Shown here piece after piece: positions 12,278 through 24,621 of a stretch of DNA of 64,000 bases; within the stretch, counting starts at the first letter, position 1; each line of letters opens with the position of its first letter. Origin of the DNA: Pisolithus tinctorius (Eukaryota; Basidiomycota; Agaricomycetes; Boletales; Pisolithaceae); the NCBI GenBank assembly GCA_024663395.1, contig JANFAH010000125.1, forward strand, positions 1-64,000, written 5' to 3'. A program made the translations under genes and the position numbers. The notes under the pieces were generated by a model that made no database searches, was not told the origin of the DNA, and worked only from the letters and a program-made list of their open reading frames with translations.

Positions 12278-12917
12278 CGTCGGTTGAATGACTGGTAGAT
12301 GTCGACCGCTCTGTATATGATGTCAGCTGTCGCGTGTTTGTTTCCCGTCGTGGGGTATTCGGATACCCCGAAGTTCAAACTCCGACCCCAGAGATAACGA
12401 GAGAAGCCATTCGTTGGAGGTCGGAACCACCCGCCATCCGCGCGAAATCGGTAAACTCCACAGCAGCTAGTATCACCCCCCGCATCCGCGCGGAAGCAGC
12501 AATACCGCAACAGCCCCCACCCAATGATCACAGAATATAATAGCGGGATATAATACTAATAATAATAATACGGGTAATGAATTAAAGAATGTGTTTGTAG
12601 CAGGTTGTAACCTCGAGCTGGGTACAACGGTGAGCTAGTACTGTGGGTATAGCAACAGCCCTATGTTCAGTGGCAGATGTGATGTCAACGAAGTAGTCAG
12701 TCAGCCAGTGTACGGGATTTTTCAGTGATCTAGCCCTGGACTTGATAGGGGCTGTATTTTCACGTGATCGCGCACGTGCGATGATGTTATTGGAAGTGGA
12801 CCAAGGTTTTTTGGACTGCATCTATGGATTCTCTGACAGATTCACAGCGTTTTGATCCCATTTTCTCTTCGGTTCTCCCTGTTTGCCTTCGTTCGAACTC
12901 CACGTTGTTAGAGGGTT
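12278..12917. other. Divergent intergenic region between F-box and CPT1/EPT1 genes
   Basis: The region holds the 5' sides of two genes transcribed away from each other. It includes a short AAT microsatellite (about 12555-12571) and a CACGTGATCGCGCACGTG pair of E-box-like motifs near 12760-12777. No coding frame is supported. Confidence 0.5.
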
Positions 12918-14660
12918 ATGGCTTATCTCTCACCATCAGCCTTAAGAAACCTCAAGAAATATGCCTACAAGAGTGTAGATGAGTACGTAGGGCTCTTTAC
13001 CATACTAACCCGGCGTCAACCATTACGCGGTTCGACAGGTCCCTGGTGTCGCGATACATCCTTGCACCGTACTGGAATTGGTTTATCACCCTTTGGCCGC
13101 TCTCTGTTGCACCTAATACTGTATGGATGATCTCCCCTCAGCCACTACCTTGAAGACGGCGTCGCTAAAATTTCATTGCAGATCACCCTGCTTGGCCTTG
13201 CTATCGTCGCGTTTAACGTCCTCACGCTGCTGATTTACGATCCTTTGTATTATACTGATAATGACGGTCACGGTGGGCCTCCCCAATGGGTTTATTTCAC
13301 GTATGTGGACTTTGTTGCAATGTGATGCTGTGCTCTTACATCACAATGCAGGTGGGCTATCGGGCTGTTTATGTACCAAAGTTTTGACGCTGTTGATGGG
13401 CAAGGTCTTTCACCTTTGCTAGTTCGCGCCGCTGACCTATGGAGTAGAAAGCAAGCACGGCGTACTGGCATGGCTGGGCCCCTTGGGGAAATGTTTGATC
13501 ACGGTTCGTCATCGCGTCTCCACCCGGTCTGGTTACTTACCCGAATTGATCAGGCTGTGACGCAATTAATACGACAGTATGTCATTCCTCGCCTTATCGT
13601 TGTTGCTTAACTTATAGATTTACAGCTTGAGGTCATCTTGGCTGCCCGAGCTTTGAACTTGGGACGATCCTGGTGGACTGTTGTATCACAAGTTGCTACA
13701 CTCGCAAACTTCTATTTAACCACGTGGGAGGAATACTACACGGGGCAACTATATCTCGGCCCATTCTCAGGTCCCGTGGAAGGCATCCTCATGATCGTAG
13801 CCATCTACACGATCTCTGGCTTATTCGGTACAGGGAACTCCCTACTTGTGGCTTTGATATACTAACCCGACAAAGGACCCTCGTTCTGGGACAAACGCAT
13901 CCTCTCTTTTACCCACTTAGATATGATACCTTGGGTAACGAAACATGTGCCGAATATCCGCTTGAATGAGGCCTTCATGGTATTCGCGGGATTTGGTCTT
14001 GCGTTTAACATAGTATCCAGGTATTCTCTACATAGTAGGTTTCGGGTGTTGTGCCGGCACTGATTTCGCGAATAAGCTACAGAAACGTCCGCAAGGCCAT
14101 GAAAGCATCAGGGAAATCAAGAATCCGACCATTACTCACCCTTCTTCCCTTCGTGGTATCAGTGACCTTGCAAGCGTTATGGTTACTCAACCCATCATTC
14201 TCCAACTCTGCTATCATCCATTCACCACTGTTCCTCCCGTTTTTGTGTGCTTGGGGTTTGCAGTTCGCACATCAGGTAGGGAAGATGATTTTGAGCCACG
14301 TCACAAGTTCGCCTTTTCCCGTATGGAACCCGTTGTGGATCTGGAATGCTGTCGGTGTGCTAGATGCGCATTTACCTCATTTACTGGACAGGTGTGTTAT
14401 ATTCTGTCGTATACAATGCCGTTCACACCACTGTTGCAAGGTCCCCTATCATCCAGTCGACCCCAAAGCGGACGGCATTGTTCATATACCTAACGCTCGC
14501 AGTGTCTTTTCTGGCATACGCCCGATTCTGCACGCTCGTTATCAAGGATATCACAGAATACCTCGGCATCGCGTGCTTCACAGTGCGCAAGAAGGACGCA
14601 GAAGGTATTTGGCGAGACACGAGGGACATTCAACAGGACGGGTACGTTAAACGAATGTGA
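12918..14660 (+). CDS. CDP-choline/ethanolamine phosphotransferase (CPT1/EPT1 family)
   Basis: This enzyme catalyses the last Kennedy-pathway step, moving phosphocholine or phosphoethanolamine from the CDP-alcohol to diacylglycerol in the ER or Golgi membrane. The spliced product begins [20 protein letters not shown], the family's N-terminus, then [14 protein letters not shown]. The CDP-alcohol signature D-x2-D-G-x2-A-R-x8-G-x3-D-x3-D is complete once the introns at 13400-13447 and after 13507 are removed (DAVDG, then [21 protein letters not shown]). Many hydrophobic helices follow, and the tail is basic. The intron at 13400-13447 uses a GC donor (GCAAGG): only that join restores the spacing of the signature. 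The frame ends at the TGA at 14658. Choline versus ethanolamine preference cannot be told from sequence. Confidence 0.93.
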
Positions 14661-14849
14661 CGTGAGAACTGGATAGAGAATATACGCAGCAACATTTAAT
14701 AATACCAAGTGTTCATGTAGATACTCAGGTTTGTTTGCTAGACCCTAGACATGATCATTATATACAATTGCTTTACCCTCGGTCGGGACGAAGAGGTGTT
14801 CGGGGTCCCGTCGAGTCAAGTCATTCCGTGACAATTTACCTGTTCTGAT

Positions 14850-17132
14850 ATGCTGTTGAGATGTGTACTCCAGATTCCCTATCGATCTACCATCACTCGT
14901 CTCGTCCGAGACACCTCGCGCAAAATGTCAACTGCAGACTCTCTTAGCGCCGAAATCAAAAAGCAAACTGCACTTCTGAACGAACTACGCCTTCAAAATA
15001 ACGATCCCGTCAGATTAGACGCTACAAAGAAGGAACTGGGTGAACTAAAACGGAGGCTGGCCGCGACCGCCAGGGCTACTGACTCCGCCGCGAATGGAGC
15101 GACTGCGGTATCGGGCGACAAAGACGACGCGAAGAAGCGGGAACGGCTTCTGCTTAAAACTGCCAAGGTCGGTCAAGATTGCTGCTGCCTGCGGAAGTGG
15201 GATAGCACAGACTTGAAATCTCGGAACGTGGAATACTCAATTAGGTGCTTTCTATCTTTTCTTCTTATATAGGGAACAAGGGACTATGGGCCTGCGGAGA
15301 CGTACTGTCGCGACCATACCGAGAGAATAGTGAAGGACGTGTTTATGACATATGGGGGGAGCTGTCTGGATACCCCCGTGTTTGAGAGGAAGGATGTTCT
15401 AGCTGGAAAGTATGGCGAAGACCAGAAACTTATTTTCGACCTGATGGATCAGGGCGGGGAGCAGTTGGCGTTGAGATACGACCACACAGTTCCGCTCGCA
15501 AGATATATCGCCATGTCTGGGGCAACAATTCAGGGCAAGATCTGGCAGGTTGGCAAGGTGTATAGGCGGGATAGTCCAGTTATGTCGAAGGGCCGGATGC
15601 GGGAATTCATGCAGGCCGTACGTTACTCCGCCTTTTACTTTCTGTCTTGGTCTGAAAATATTGGCATTCTTCAGGATTTGGATATCGTTGGCGCCTGGGA
15701 TCCTATGATACCGGACGCAGAGATAGTCAGCTTGCTCTGTACTATTCTCTCCAAACTCGAGGTTGGTGAATTTACCATCAAGGTACTTATATTTTCATTG
15801 GCACTCGATTATCGTCTAACCCCATCGTAGATCAATCATCGCAAGATTTTGGACGGTATATTCGAGGTGTGCGGCGTGCCTCCAGAGAAGATACGGTCAA
15901 TCTCCTCTGCTGTAGATAAACTGGACAAGGCAGGCCGGCCGATTCAAACATTAAGTCGAGGCCTCGACTAACCCTTTCGCAGGTCCCGTGGTCGGATGTG
16001 AAGAAGGAAATGACAGAAGAAAAAGGTTTGAGCCCCGAGGTAGCCGATAAAATAGGTGAATACGTCAAGCACAAAGGTATGGAATACTCTCAGTTGCCTA
16101 AATATGAATATCGACGACAATGTTTGCTGCCATAGGTGGACCAGCCCTCCTTGAACAACTCAAAGCCGACGAAATTTTGATGTCTAATCCAAGCGCCAAA
16201 CAGGGTGTGCAGGACATGGAGCTGCTCTTCGCGCTTCTCAAAGCTTACAATAATGTAATCGACAGAGTGAGTCTCGTTTATTCTCCAAAATGATCAGATT
16301 AGTAATAGAGGAGCAGATCTCGTTTGACATGTCGCTGGCTCGAGGCCTCGACTATTATACCGGAATAATCTATGAAGCCATCGTAGAAGCGTCCGCCCCT
16401 CCGGGATTCAGTGCTGCAAATGCGGTTGTTTCTCCAGTTACAGATGGAGCACCGGCGCCGGCGCCACCGAAGAAGAAGTCCAAAAAGCCCAAGGCTGAAA
16501 CCCTCGAGGAGGAGGAAGAAATTGACGAATCTCAAGTGGGCGTTGGGTCGATTGCAGCTGGGGGACGCTACGACAATCTCGTTGGCATGTTTACATCAGC
16601 GGCTGCTGGTGAAGGGAAGAAAGGCGCCTCGTTACCTTGCATCGGCGTTAGCATCGGCATGGACCGGATATTCGCCATTATTTGGCCGAAATGGGTGGAG
16701 AAGGGGATGCGCAGTAAAGAAACGATGGTGTATGTTATGGCCGCTGGCGATGGGCTACTTGAGGAGCGTATTAGGCTTGTTCAAGAATTGAGAGAAGCCG
16801 GTATAAAAGTTCGTCATTATCGAACATCCGCTACGTGGCATTTATCTGATTTTACACTTCAGACGGATTTCCTCGCCAAGAAGAAACCGAAATTACCGGC
16901 CCAATTTTCCGCGGCTGAGAAAGACGAAGTCCCATTTGACATTATCCTTGGAGCTGACGAGCTTAAAGAAGGTCTGGTGACTGTCAAAGAACAGAAGTGG
17001 GAGTTCGTCGACGGCAAGAAGGCGAAGGTGCAGTCCACGGAACAGGGTATCAAGGTCAGGCGGGAGGAACTGGTTTCCTGGCTTAAGAACACTCCTACAT
17101 ATCTTAACTGGTCGAGCGGAAGACTGATTTAG
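14850..17132 (+). CDS. HTS1: Histidyl-tRNA synthetase, probable cytosolic/mitochondrial dual product
   Basis: A class II aminoacyl-tRNA synthetase that charges tRNA-His. From ATG 14850 the first 25 residues are Arg/Ser/Thr-rich and lack acid until near the end, like a mitochondrial presequence. An in-frame second ATG at 14925 starts [14 protein letters not shown], a WHEP-like helical module. Catalytic motifs are GTRDYGPAE, motif 2 around [15 protein letters not shown]...GRMREF, and the histidine signature [14 protein letters not shown] with [10 protein letters not shown]. The C-terminal anticodon-binding domain ends [12 protein letters not shown]...[10 protein letters not shown]. Introns lie at about 15168-15271, 15619-15674, 15784-15829, 15934-15981, 16077-16135, 16267-16317 and 16810-16863. 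A Lys/Glu/Pro/Ala-rich insertion lies inside the catalytic domain (16437-16535). In yeast HTS1 two starts give the two forms; the same layout is inferred here. Confidence 0.95.
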
Positions 17133-17900
17133 AATCCCCTGTAATACCCCAGTGGTACAGTCGAAAAGATTATAATGCATAACCTTGGAGAGAAATTTTG
17201 ATCAGGTATCATATATCATTCACCACCAACTAAATTGCATGCTGATAGCGGTGAATTCTGGAATCTGGCAGTCCCAATTGCGTATTGTACTTTGTTATGA
17301 TTGGCGTTACTTGTGTGTCCATGTTTGTCACTTTTTGAAAACCTCTCCACTCTTCACTTCGACACCGTAGCTGACGCTCATCGGCATTGACAACGACTCC
17401 GGGGTCAGCAAGCTATTCAACAATGGATGACGGTACGTCCTCAGCATCAGCCCCGACGGCGACAGCAGTTTGTGCATTCGATATTTTCTTCTGCCACCGG
17501 CACGCAATCCGCCTGCGTACAATGTAGTTCTCCCCCTCCGCCATATCGGCTTTCAGCGTTTCAGCAGTCCGGTTGAAAAAAAATAACGGCGACAGAAATC
17601 AGTTGTCCCAGTAACCAACTAACGTCCGGCTCAAGGCTGGCAAACCCATGCTGTCTGTCTGCTTCGGCGTTTCGACCGGCGCTTCCAGCTATCCTCTACT
17701 ATCCACCGACTTTTTCACTTTCGGCAATCATTCTTGGCATTCTACACGAATGCTAGTTTCCATTCACTCCATGTTATGTCCCCATGCACATCTTCGTTTC
17801 CTTCCAGTCCCCCACCGTTTCCCCAAGGAACCGACGTTGATATTTTCTTCCCCTTTTTTCCCGCATCTTCTTCCCTTTTTCAGCTTGGCAAGCACAAGAT
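17133..17900. other. Intergenic region upstream of the TRA2-like gene
   Basis: No supported gene. The 300 bp before 17900 are rich in pyrimidine tracts (CTTTTTCA, TTCCCCTTTTTTCCC), as is common near fungal transcription starts. Confidence 0.5.
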
Positions 17901-18817
17901 ATGGCACCTTCGGGTATCAGCATTCCCACCAATGGCTCGGGTGCTCCTGCCGAGGAACCAGTTTGGAACGGAGGTGGACGCTCACCAGTAAGGGAACGCG
18001 GGGAGCCTCCTCGTCGCTCCAGCAGGAGCATGAGCCCGGGGCGGGACGATAGAGGAAGGTCAGTTGAGTGTTAATTCAGTGCTGGCTTATAGTGACTCAC
18101 GCTGTCTGGCCCATAGTCGCGGCGAGGGGGGCCATAACCCCGGCAACAACCTTCACGTCTCTGGTTTGAGTCACCGGGTCGATACCCGCGATTTGGAGCA
18201 GGCTTTTGTCAAGATTGGCCGTGTATGTCTTCGTTTTTTCGGTAAAATACTTGCTAATGTTGTGGTTGATTGAATAGGTGAAGAAGGCGTCAGTCATGTA
18301 CGATCCCCATACTCGTGAATCCCGGGGATTCGGGTTCGTCACTATGGAGACAGCCGAAGAGGCGGATGCTGCCATTACTGCTTTGAACGCGACAGAGTTG
18401 ATGGGCAAAGTCATGACAGTTGAAAAGGTACATCGTAGTCTGTAACTCTACCGAGTGAGACGCTGACGATACTGTGGCGTGTCAGGCTCGCCGTGGACGT
18501 GCTCGTACTCCTACACCTGGGCGCTATTATGGACCACCCAAGCGCTACACACGCAAGTTTTTTTTTTTTCACAGCGTGGCGGATGTCATTAACCCCTATT
18601 TACAGACGAGCGTCCATACGATCCTCGGCCTTACGACAGTCGCTATTCTCGTGACCCTACTCACGATGAGCGCCGCCGCGGAGGTCGCTACGACGACTAC
18701 AGAGGCGCCCGCGACCATGACCGAGGACACCGTGAGTATGACCGAGGGTACCGTGACTATGATCGGGGATACCGTGACTATGAGCGTGGTGGCCGTTACG
18801 ATGACAGGAGGTACTGA
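17901..18817 (+). CDS. Transformer-2-like SR splicing factor (RRM with Arg/Tyr-rich tail)
   Basis: The predicted protein starts MAPSGISIPTNGSG, followed by an Arg/Ser-rich stretch (RSPVRERGEPPRRSSRSMSP). A single RRM follows, with RNP2 LHVSGL and RNP1 RGFGFVTM. The tail repeats RYDDYRG / EYDRGYRDYDRGY units. This Arg-Ser/RRM/Arg layout is that of Tra2 proteins, nuclear splicing regulators that bind exonic enhancers. Introns are inferred at 18060-18117, 18222-18279, 18429-18486 and 18553-18605. The last uses a GC donor (GCAAGT): it alone keeps the frame that reads ERPYDPRPYDSRY and then the Tyr/Arg repeats to the TGA at 18815-18817. The start follows a pyrimidine-rich leader. Confidence 0.9.
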
Positions 18818-18932
18818 TCTATCACGATGCGTCCTCGTATGAATGGTAAATCAAAGAGAACTTTTTGTTGACAATTTCGTGTATGTATTTCTTGCCTCTG
18901 AGTTATTTGAAGACACTACGTGCGTTTTTTAT

Positions 18933-19863
18933 TTACTTTGAACCGCTGCCAATGCCGTGCTGGGTGATGTATGATTCCCGTCCCCTCTTTCGCATAAGTT
19001 CCAATACGTCTGAAATTTTCTGCACCTCCACCCATCCACCCCTGGCGCTAGCGGCCTGCCCTGATTCCGGCTCCACTTGCTCAACGAATCTAACCCTGAG
19101 TGCCAGCCAATTCATTCCTTTCACGTTCCTTACGAACTCTTCAACGTTCTCCCTCCCTCCTTCGGCGTAGATCAATCCCGGGTATCCGATCCTCGCAAAT
19201 CCGGCGATGTGGAGTTCCGACGACCACGCTTTCATAAGCTTGCGTTTTGTCACGGAAACGAGATGATGCGAAGTAAGCAATGCATGAAAAACTTTCGGTT
19301 GATGGGAATGAATCTCAGAAGGCGGGCCTGTGGACGTGGGCAAAGCCAAAGTTTGGTTGTGCTCGTGAAGTTTGGGGAGTAAGTGAAGAGAAAGTAGCTC
19401 GTAAACCGGGAATCTATATAATGGAATAGTGGATGGAATTTTACTGTCACATTTTCCACAGCATTTTGTGGAGATATTAGTATACTCACTCACTGTCCTG
19501 CACTTCTGCTATGCTCTGCGAGATCACTGATTGCCAATGTTCCTGCTGATCACGGGAAATGTTTTCTCCCCTTACGCACACGTCCGAACATCGTAGTATA
19601 GGTCCTTCCGGAACCCGGACCTCAAACCAAACAGGCGAACCGGGAGCCCGTATCGAGATCCTTGCAGAACACGGGGGTGTGTCCGCAGTAGGCAGTCCAG
19701 TCTCATCGTCTACGCCGTTGTCGAGGGCGTCCAGTAGTGAAGACCAAATGATCACATCTTCGGACGGAAGGACGAACGAGAAGACTTCTCCGGGCATCAG
19801 AGAGCAGCGAATGAGCTGAAGTTCTCGAAGCTGATAATCCAAATCGTGCATTTTCACCGGCAC
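18933..19863 (-). CDS. RWD domain / DUF1115 protein (RWDD2-like)
   Basis: The first exon (19863-19499) encodes an RWD-type N-terminus: LRELQLIRCSLMPGEVFSF, then SVWFEVRVPEGP-like strands. After an intron (GTGAGT donor), the second part reads PVYELLSLHLLPKLHEHN. It continues with the DUF1115 block HALLTSHHLVSVTKRKLMKAW, ELHIAGFARIGYPGLIYAEG, VEEFVRNVKGMNWLALRVRF, ending at TAA 18933-18935. RWD domains bind proteins, often E2-type partners; no molecular role is fixed for the RWDD2 group. A short extra intron may lie near VSVTKRK. A diverged, inverted partial copy of this gene and its upstream DNA is split over 27.35-63.66 kb by two transposon insertions. Confidence 0.88.
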
Positions 19864-22800
19864 TGACCGGATGTGTACTCGAGTTGACGTCTACCACAAA
19901 ATCCTCTCTGCACACTGCCTAGAGCTTCCTAGTAGACGCTGAGTTCCGTCAACCCATGCAAAAGGCGGGCGCACGCGTACAAGAATGCTGCTCGCAGCGT
20001 GGTGGCGGTTGATTGCGTACCACGGCAGCAGACGGCATGAACCCATAGACGGACCGAGGCTCGGCTCAACAACGCTGGTTTGGTTTGCGCCTCACTGCGC
20101 GCCATCCAAATGATTTAGTGAGTAACCGATAGACTCTTTTTCTATGCTCTGGCCGCTGATCCGATAGTCGCAACGGGCCGAATTTCATTTCTGAGCCCTC
20201 CAACTGTCACTCGCTGAAAGAACACTAGCTCTGCAGCAGGTGAAAAATTTACGTTCTTTCACTAAGCGGGATTATTCAAGCAAGAGCAGCCTTTACTATC
20301 TACGTGCTCAGATTCACATACTCTAATAGTGCCTTGGGGCCTGTGACTCATACAGTAGATGATAAGTAAGTGATAATCGGTCTTGGACGGCGTTGGATTG
20401 GTAAGACACTGTTGAAGTTTTGTTTTAGGCTGCAGCCTTCATCACTGAAGCAATGTTTCAATGTTCTGATGTGCCGGAATGGCACACGGGTTGTTTTGGG
20501 AACAACGGACGGCACAGTCACGCATCCTGCTGAATGAGATATCTTTCCTTTACAGTTGCCCCTAGCGTGGTACTACTAAACCATTTCTACTTGGCTTCAC
20601 CTGACTGTACTCCTCTTTAGTGATTCTACTGCCTCGTGAAACTGATACGTGCGGGCTATGCAAAAGATTGTGATGGTGTTTCATCCCGGATATTCTTCTC
20701 AGGTACAGTGAGTGTGTTCTATGTTTTCATGAGGTTTTGGTTCAGAGCATGGCCACTCCATGCTCGATATCGCCCTTCGTAAATGTTCTTAGGTAAGTAA
20801 ACATAAAGTATCACCAGAAAATTTTGGGGCATCATTCTTGGCCAATTTCAGTCGCGACAGGCCAGCTTTGTGTTGCGAACAAGGCGGAGATCTAACTATT
20901 GATTTATTACTGGAGGATGGGCTCGTGAGGTTGGCCAAATCGCGCTCGGCTGTCACATTGCTTAATCTCCCGTACCTAAGCAACGTGCAGTTGGACCAAA
21001 GTGTAATTGCTGTACAAGTACGACTCGAGCAAGATGTACTGGACTCCGCTGGATACCTTGCAGAAAAAACAAGAAGGTAGATTGACACTAGAACAGGGCC
21101 GTCGCCGCCGGCAGGCACCTTGTTTACCACACCCGAGCATGCTACAGTTGTGAGGTGGCTGATGGGATTTGCCGCGCGGACTTGTTGAGGCATGAGGCAT
21201 ATGCGCGGATGTCGAAAAAAGCGTCTCAATTTTCGGGGTGCAGTGACCTTGTAAACAAGGTGATGTAAACATTTGTTCATCGTGCGGTCGAGCATGGGGA
21301 CTGGCCCTCTCCAGCCCTGGAATCTTTCAAACCGAGTTGTAGATAAGCTAGCTGTTCCCTTACTGCGTAAGTTTATTTAATGTACATGTTCTATACAAAC
21401 GAATACCTAGACCGCACTAAGTACACCCGCAGGGTCTATTTCCGACCAGTAATGACCATCTCCGTCTTGGTTCTAACTTCAGGACAGTTTGTTCAAGCTA
21501 ACGTAGAGATCGATCTCATATTATACGTCCCCAACGTTTTCACCTAGTGGTAGGTTTCTCCTACGTAGATGCCTACTGCTCTGCAACTCATGCAATCAAG
21601 AATTTGAGCCTGCCGTCTCGGTGACCGTTCTCACTGTGGGGAACAAAACGATAGCTGGACTCAGTTTGCGTCCATATTACATTATCTTGTGAAGGGCCAG
21701 CGTCATTGACGGGGTCCCCGATCCTCCGTGAAGCAGATCAAAGCTTACCGCCTGCTTATAATATATAATCCCTCGAGATTACAACGTAACTAGTACGACA
21801 AACAAGAGATGAGCGTGTCAGCTCGGGGAACCGCCTCAAGCCCGCCCATTTCCCGACGGGGAACTGCAGCTCACATTCATTCCCATGATCTTTATTTGAT
21901 GCATATGCCATATTTAACGACGGTTGGGCAATTGCTCTTGTCACCGATAGTGAAAGATGCTTGGCGGACTTTTGTGGGAAGGTGTGATGCAAACTACTGA
22001 AGGAGGGGATTCGGACAAGTATCGCCCAAAACGACGACATGGTGGATGGCCATGCATTCATGTACCGCCCGCTCATGGTTCATTTGTGTCAGGACATTGC
22101 ACCCCTTCTCAAAAGTTGTCGTTTCAAAATGAAAATCACTATACTGCGGGGATTGAACCCACATGCATAGGTAAATAATCCCCCCCCGTAATGCCACAAA
22201 GTAATTGGCATGAAGAAGGGAAAAGTGGAATATTCTTACTTAAACCCGTGTTCCCCTCTTATAGCCGCACTGATCCGTTACACCATGCGATATCGGCGTG
22301 ACATGGCCAAAAGTCTACAAGTTCTGTGGGAATAAGTCAGTTTACAGTTCGGCTAGTCTCTCCTAGGCAAAGACTCAACGGAAGCCAATCGTTCCCTCCA
22401 GTTCGGCGGCGTGGCTGTCCATTGACCCAACTCGAAACGCCGCTTATTTATGGTCATGAGCCTCGTTTCTTGGAACGTTCTGGATACAGGATGTCTTTCC
22501 TTCCGACACCTTAACCAAATTAGCATCTACTTTTCAAGTGAGTAGTCATCGTGTGTGAGTATATGCAAAACCACACGTTGGTCGGAACGGCAACAGTGCC
22601 CATCCTCTGGCCGACCTTGATCTTTGCTAATCAAGGTGTACAACCTAATATCTACTCAAGAGTCATCATCCACTGACATTTCAGGTGGACCGATGATCCG
22701 TTTTCCAACAACACAAGATTCCACGAGACGGCAGGTAGAACCCTTGGGTAAAAATCAAAATATCGTATTCTCTGGTCCTGCGGTTCAACATCTGGGCACA

Positions 22801-22950
22801 TAAACACTAGAGTTCAATGAAATACTGAAACTCCGAAATATGATATTCCGGCATATTTATTTAACAGCAATAATTGGACAAAAAGAACGAGCCTGGATGG
22901 TACATCATGCATCAGAGTTCTTGCGCTGTCCTTTTTTTTTTCTTTTTTCC
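19864..22950. other. Long spacer; its first ~0.9 kb is the parent of the inverted duplication
   Basis: From about 19864 to at least 20750 this DNA is matched, in reverse complement, by 27350-27758 and 39416-39945. The match includes GTTTCAATGTTC...ATGTGCCGGAATG and CTTACCAAT.CAACGCCG.CCAAGACCG. No transposon interrupts it here, so it serves as an empty site for both insertions. The rest (20.8-22.9 kb) holds only short unsupported frames and one tRNA-B-box-like sequence near 22145-22165 on the minus strand. Confidence 0.6.
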
Positions 22951-23033
22951 CAAAAAAACTTGCTGTGCACAAGGGTCGAGCGTTTTCGCTATGAGACTGC
23001 CCGGAAACTCTTTAAGACGAAGGCGTTTGTCCG

Positions 23034-24621
23034 GTGGTTCATCTGTTTTATCCCTCCATGTCAGATTCACAGGTCGACGACATTCGCGACAACGTTATAT
23101 CGGTTTCCATATCACCGGGTGCTAAACAAGTTGCTTTTGGGGCTATTGATGGCACCCTTACACTTTGGGACGTCGATCGTCTACAACGTACCTTCCCACC
23201 AATGATGGCACACCAGAGTATTATAAACTCTGTACACTATTCTACTGACGGTTGCTTTATTGTCAGTGCGTCAGACGACCAAACAATTGGGCTTTGGGAC
23301 GCTGTCACTGGACAGTTACGGAACACATTTACCGGTCATCAGGATGGAGTTATCATCGTAGGATATATGGCAGATGCTAGAACCATTGTCAGTCTATCTA
23401 GGGATGGGGTCGTCTTTGTCTGGAAAGCAGTCACAGGTGAAGTCGAGCAACAATTCCGAGTTTTCCTCGATGCCCGTTCTCTCGCTACTCTGTCTCATGA
23501 TGGCGAGAAGCTGCTCGCAGCTCATAGGAGCGGCGTAACGATTTGGAGTACAATTTCTATGGAGTCCATCAAGACCATTACTCTCGACGGCCCTGCGGTC
23601 TTGTGCATGGCACTCTCCCAAGATGCTACAAAGGTGGCATTTGGAATGGCCGACAATATCATCTACCTGTGGGATCTAGAGAAGGACGGTATGGATCCAC
23701 CTCCCTTAGAAGGCGGCAAAGAACTGCCTGTATATGTAGCATGGTCTCCTGATGGCAGGACTGTATCATCTGTGGCGCAGGACGCCACCTTACGGGTTTG
23801 GGGTGTGGAGAGTCGAACGTGCATGACAGAGACCTACCGCACGGGGGGGCCAATTACTTATTCTCCTGGTGGCACTTTCATAGTTTGCCCTGGCAGTGAT
23901 GGTTTCCCCGACACTTGGACAGTTCCCCAGGTATGTGTTGATGAAAATATACTGTTGCTGTTCCCTCACTTCGCCTTGGAGACGCCTTGTTACTCTTCGA
24001 CATCTGTGCTGGATGTATGTCTTTTCTGTTATATTGTTATGCGCTGCTTCCCCGGCTAAACTTTGAAAGTTGCCAGCAACTGCCGTATCTATGCATCGCA
24101 CAACTGGAGCTGCGGAATCCGATACTTTCTGGATTGTATCTGGTGATGTACGCCGGGCTTAATGGTAAATTAAATGCTACTCGTACTAACTAATATCAGA
24201 ACCCGGTTACAAATACCCCGCACTTACAACGTCCAAAAAAGCCGGGGGATCCCCCTGGCCAGAACATAGCATCCAGGCCCAAAGCCTTTGTTTCCAAAAC
24301 CCTGCAAAGACTCTTCTCCCGAGAAAAAGAATCCAATGTAATAGCTCTGGCAAAGTACAAAAATGTATGTCTCGGTAGTTATTATAACATCTACATTTTC
24401 CTCATTGCCCGCAGCCGGTCGTTGTGGCTTCGGGGACGCGCAGGGGGGTGCCTCAAACAGGGCAGGTAACAGATATGCTGGATTCCAGGTCGCTTGACAT
24501 TTTAGACGGTGTAAGCGACGAGTCAGAAGTTCCGCCTGGATTTATGTCCACCGAACCTCGTGTTCTAGGTTGTTCGATGTGTCGCATAGGTGGGCTATTT
24601 CTTGTTTCTCTATCCAAGTAA
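23034..24621 (+). CDS. WD40-repeat protein
   Basis: At least six WD40 repeats run from about residue 18: DGTLTLWDVD, DDQTIGLWDAV, DGVVFVWKAV, RSGVTIWST, ADNIIYLWDLE, DATLRVWGVE. These build a beta-propeller scaffold for protein contacts. Two in-frame starts exist, ATG 23034 and ATG 23058 (MSDSQVDD); I favour the second because the first adds a hydrophobic stub. After TWTVPQ (about 23931) the frame must be spliced. Later pieces reading NPVTNTPHLQRPKKPGDPPG, SKTLQRLFSREKESN and VVVASGTRRGVPQTGQ suggest exons at about 24200-24365 and 24417-24621. No partner domain is visible. Such proteins form large families in Agaricomycetes. Confidence 0.82.

Noticed and set aside
18474..18842. Thr/Met-rich 122-codon plus-strand frame
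   Set aside because: It is a shadow of the Arg/Tyr/Asp-rich tail of the TRA2-like protein in another phase.
20789..21295. 168-codon minus-strand frame in the spacer upstream of the WD40 gene
   Set aside because: No domain, no conserved motif and no adjacent exon signals; probably chance.
22125..22215. tRNA-like sequence on the minus strand with a perfect B box (GGTTCAATCCC) and a T-arm of five base pairs
   Set aside because: The A-box-like string TGGCATTACGG has a mismatch, and no acceptor stem or anticodon arm can be formed around it.
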